7,326 bases of DNA. Origin: Desulfobacterales bacterium (GTDB lineage Bacteria; Desulfobacterota; Desulfobacteria; Desulfobacterales; Desulfobacteraceae). Where the stretch lies: assembly GCA_022361535.1 (NCBI GenBank), contig JAKSAU010001237.1:1-7326 (forward strand). Reading direction: 5' to 3'. Position numbers and translations under genes: made by a program. The notes under the pieces are model-generated. The model was not told the origin of the DNA, did not search any database, and worked only from the letters and a program-made list of their open reading frames with translations. Of this stretch, positions 5,593-7,326 are shown piece after piece. Position 1 is the stretch's first letter. Every line of letters starts with the position of its first letter.

Positions 5593-6366
5593 TTGAGAGA
5601 AGTTTCAATATCTTCCATATCAGAATTTGTAGACCATATAGAATCTTTGAGCTATGCTAAGCTTTGGTATAGAGGGGTCTCTAGTCCAGATTATTTACCA
5701 ATACCGGGTTTAATTTGGAGAAATCTCAGATCTGTTGAGAGTTCACTTGAGCATGATTTCCTCATTTCATATAAATCTTATATCGATCAACAAAATTTAG
5801 ATCCTTGGGAGATTTATGCATTAATGCAACACCATGGACTACCTACTAGATTATTAGATTGGTCCGAGTCTCCCCTTGTAGCTCTTTATTTCGCATTATC
5901 ATCAAACCCAGAAGCAGAAGGTCCTAATGTTGTCTGGGTACTCAATCCATACGAGTTAAATAGAAAGACTATTGGAGCTCCTACATTATATTGCCTCGCC
6001 GCTATGCGGAGTAATATAACTATGGAAGGGGGGAAGCAAATTAATAATGAAGTTTATCTGCCGCCAAATTTAACAACTGTAAGAGAAGGATGGTTGCCTG
6101 AAAATCCAATTGCCATTAATGCCACTCAGAACATTAGGCGTGTCTCATCACAGAAAGGATGTTTCACAGTTCACGGATCTAAAGATGACAGTATAAATGA
6201 ATATTTAAAAAATACTGAACATTTTCACATGATTAGAATAAATGTCCAAAGTGTGTCAGAGCGGAAGGAAATGCTCAACAAACTGTCATTCCTTGGGGTA
6301 GATGAAGAATATATTTTTCAGGATCTTGATGCACTCTGCAGGAAAATTTTGGGAAAATGGATTTAA
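5593..6366 (+). CDS. FRG-domain protein
   Basis: Role unknown. The FRG domain is named for a conserved (F/Y)RG motif and is found in uncharacterised bacterial and phage proteins, often in accessory regions. Seen, with numbering from the TTG start (257 aa): WYRG (25-28), then the domain's hallmark QHHGLPTRLLDWSESPLVALYFA (within 79-101), followed by a strand VVWVLNP (113-119). The C-terminal half (about 120-257) shows no motif I recognise; it contains RRVSSQKGCFTVHG, a typical 'QxGxF' segment that many FRG proteins carry after the core. The upstream ATG at 5539 would give 275 aa but lacks a ribosome site, whereas AAGGAGG precedes the TTG at 5593 perfectly, and the family motif position also suits the shorter form. 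No signal peptide or membrane helix. The gene is AT-richer than the tyrosine operon and is flanked by a gene stump and, further on, by an IS end, which suggests acquisition by transfer. A defence or toxin role is possible but not shown. Confidence 0.88.
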   Translation: MREVSISSISEFVDHIESLSYAKLWYRGVSSPDYLPIPGLIWRNLRSVESSLEHDFLISYKSYIDQQNLDPWEIYALMQHHGLPTRLLDWSESPLVALYFALSSNPEAEGPNVVWVLNPYELNRKTIGAPTLYCLAAMRSNITMEGGKQINNEVYLPPNLTTVREGWLPENPIAINATQNIRRVSSQKGCFTVHGSKDDSINEYLKNTEHFHMIRINVQSVSERKEMLNKLSFLGVDEEYIFQDLDALCRKILGKWI

Positions 6367-6539
6367 AAATCGGTTGTATAAAGATGTCGCCCTTTTCGTT
6401 GCGCTCCAAAGTCGACAGCTCTTAAGTTGTATTGTTCGGTCAAATAAGTATTAGAAAAATTTATTCTGATCAGTGGGGCTGACCTGTTGATTATGTCTAT
6501 GATTGATAGCCATATGAGTTCAGGTTGACCACCGTAGTT

Positions 6540-7010
6540 TTAGCACAGAAGTTCTTGTTCCATGGCTTTTGCTAACAGTTCCCAAACTCTTGCATCCTCA
6601 TTGCAGGTCTTCTCGACTAACTTTGCGGTATGTGCTTCACTGATCTTCTTGTTTCCGTAGTATAGAAATAGTCCTGTAAAATCCAGGTTTGAGATACTAT
6701 CCGATTCTGCGGTGATCTGATAAATAAACTGCGAATGCTTAGCCGGCCCGCTAATGTGCGTGCTGGTCCAGAATAGTAAATTCGGATAAAGCTGTACAAG
6801 CTTTTGCTTTTCAATTTGATTTTCGGTACCAACGTCAAACGTATCGGTTAGAATGACAGTTCGGTCGGTGATGTGCTCTATTTCCCGCCTGATGACCTTC
6901 TCTCCCATGAGAGTATAGTCTTCAGGAGTATAGGTGGTGCACCATTCAAACGCCTCGCGGGCAGGTACATTGAAGCGCTGTTGAAAATTGTAATATATCG
7001 GTGTTGTCAT
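6540..7010 (-). CDS. SRPBCC-fold (START/Bet v1-like) protein
   Basis: Exact function unknown; the SRPBCC fold provides a deep hydrophobic pocket for lipids or other ligands. 156 aa, typical length. Seen: an N-terminal strand followed by the family-like FNVPAREAFEWCTTYTPEDY (13-32), a series of beta strands (VILTDTFDV 52-60, KQKLVQLYPNLLFWTSTHISG within 69-88, SQFIYQITAE 93-102, LDFTGLFLYY 109-118), and a long amphipathic C-terminal helix DARVWELLAKAMEQELL (139-155), the expected lid helix. The ATG at 7010 has AAGGA about 9 nt upstream. It converges on the FRG gene with 173 nt between the stops; no clear terminator was found in that gap. It lies just downstream (in its own direction) of the IS3-family end, about 190 nt from the inferred IS boundary. 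No membrane segment is seen. Confidence 0.85.
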   Translation of the reverse strand: MTTPIYYNFQQRFNVPAREAFEWCTTYTPEDYTLMGEKVIRREIEHITDRTVILTDTFDVGTENQIEKQKLVQLYPNLLFWTSTHISGPAKHSQFIYQITAESDSISNLDFTGLFLYYGNKKISEAHTAKLVEKTCNEDARVWELLAKAMEQELLC

Positions 7011-7202
7011 TGACTCAAATCCTTTCCAGGTTCGTATTTAGTACTCATAAAATTCAGCAATAATTTATACAAAACTGTTAAAAATTAGATATTAAAATAA
7101 ATTTGATTGGACTAGTTTCTGACCTAAAAGTTTTCATACTATGTGTTCATCATTGAATACTAATTAACCAAATCCAGTTTTTCAAATGGTTACTGAGATA
7201 AT

Positions 7203-7326
7203 TGTAGCCTTCCCTCTATTAGTTCCATATCGAAATAGACGAATCGGGCGATTTTAGCATGAGATACTCGGCCGGTGTGAACTGGTCGAGTGACTCATGA
7301 GGACGTTCAGTATTATACTCTTTTAT
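7203..7326 (-). mobile_element. Terminal part of an IS3-family insertion sequence
   Basis: Seen: the transposase 3' end (stop at 7219) plus 16 nt ending, on the plus strand, with TGTAGCCTTCCC from 7203. Known: IS3-family inverted repeats begin 5'-TG, often TGTA followed by a pyrimidine-rich run, and the stop codon lies very near the end. Inference: 7203 is the IS boundary. The other end and the inner repeat lie outside the window, so the target duplication cannot be checked. Confidence 0.6.
7219..7326 (-). CDS. IS3-family transposase (OrfB, integrase core), C-terminal fragment
   Basis: DDE transposase of the IS3 family. Only the last 35 residues are in the window; the rest lies beyond the right edge. 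Reading the minus strand from 7326 gives IKEYNTERPHESLDQFTPAE followed by YLMLKSPDSSISIWN and a TAA at 7221-7219. The YNxxRPHxSLxxxTPAEY motif is the diagnostic segment after the catalytic Glu of rve-type IS3 transposases. The catalytic D, D and E are outside the window. Within what can be seen there is no frameshift. The 16-nt distance from stop to inferred element end is normal for the family. Confidence 0.85.
   Translation of the reverse strand: MKEYNTERPHESLDQFTPAEYLMLKSPDSSISIWN

Noticed and set aside
6367..6539. Possible integron attC site or terminator between the FRG and SRPBCC genes
   Set aside because: No GTTRRRY/RYYYAAC core pairs and no clean stem with a U-tract were found; only weak, scattered inverted repeats.
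7107..7125. TTGGACTAGTTTCTGACC as an alternative IS3 inverted repeat end
   Set aside because: It would leave about 95 nt after the transposase stop, while TGTAGCCTTCCC at 7203 starts with the canonical TG and lies at the usual short distance from the stop.

Overview
The window is dominated by a compact minus-strand operon for aerobic tyrosine/4-hydroxyphenylpyruvate breakdown (about 4978 down to 572). In transcription order it encodes 4-hydroxyphenylpyruvate dioxygenase (hpd), homogentisate 1,2-dioxygenase (hmgA), a conserved protein of unknown function (294 aa), and fumarylacetoacetase (fahA). The first three genes are almost contiguous: there is 1 nt between hpd and hmgA and 2 nt between hmgA and the unknown gene. 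fahA follows after 33 nt. The operon converts 4-hydroxyphenylpyruvate to homogentisate, then maleylacetoacetate, and finally cleaves fumarylacetoacetate to fumarate and acetoacetate. No maleylacetoacetate isomerase gene (maiA/GST type) is visible. The unknown gene occupies the slot where maiA could be expected, which makes it the most interesting object in the window.

Left of the operon (1-254, minus) is the 5' part of a small gene resembling SpoIIAA/STAS-SEC14-like proteins. It is separated from fahA by an AT-rich intergenic region holding a pair of overlapping inverted repeats that may end the operon transcript. Right of the operon the character changes. A roughly 600-base non-coding stretch holds a GC-rich inverted repeat and what looks like the 3' stump of a PIN-domain gene. 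It is followed by an AT-richer FRG-domain gene (+) with a strong Shine-Dalgarno before a TTG start, a convergent SRPBCC-fold gene (-), and the 3' end of an IS3-family transposase running off the right edge. This right third reads as an accessory, probably horizontally assembled segment.

Organism: a bacterium of moderate to low GC with good Shine-Dalgarno sites. The short (~386 aa) HmgA, the HPPD ending in a GKGNFKALFE-type tail, and the SpoIIAA-like neighbour are compatible with a Desulfobacterota (former Deltaproteobacteria) or Bacteroidota-like lineage. This assignment is an impression from protein style, not a demonstrated one. The two O2-dependent dioxygenases imply at least occasional access to oxygen.
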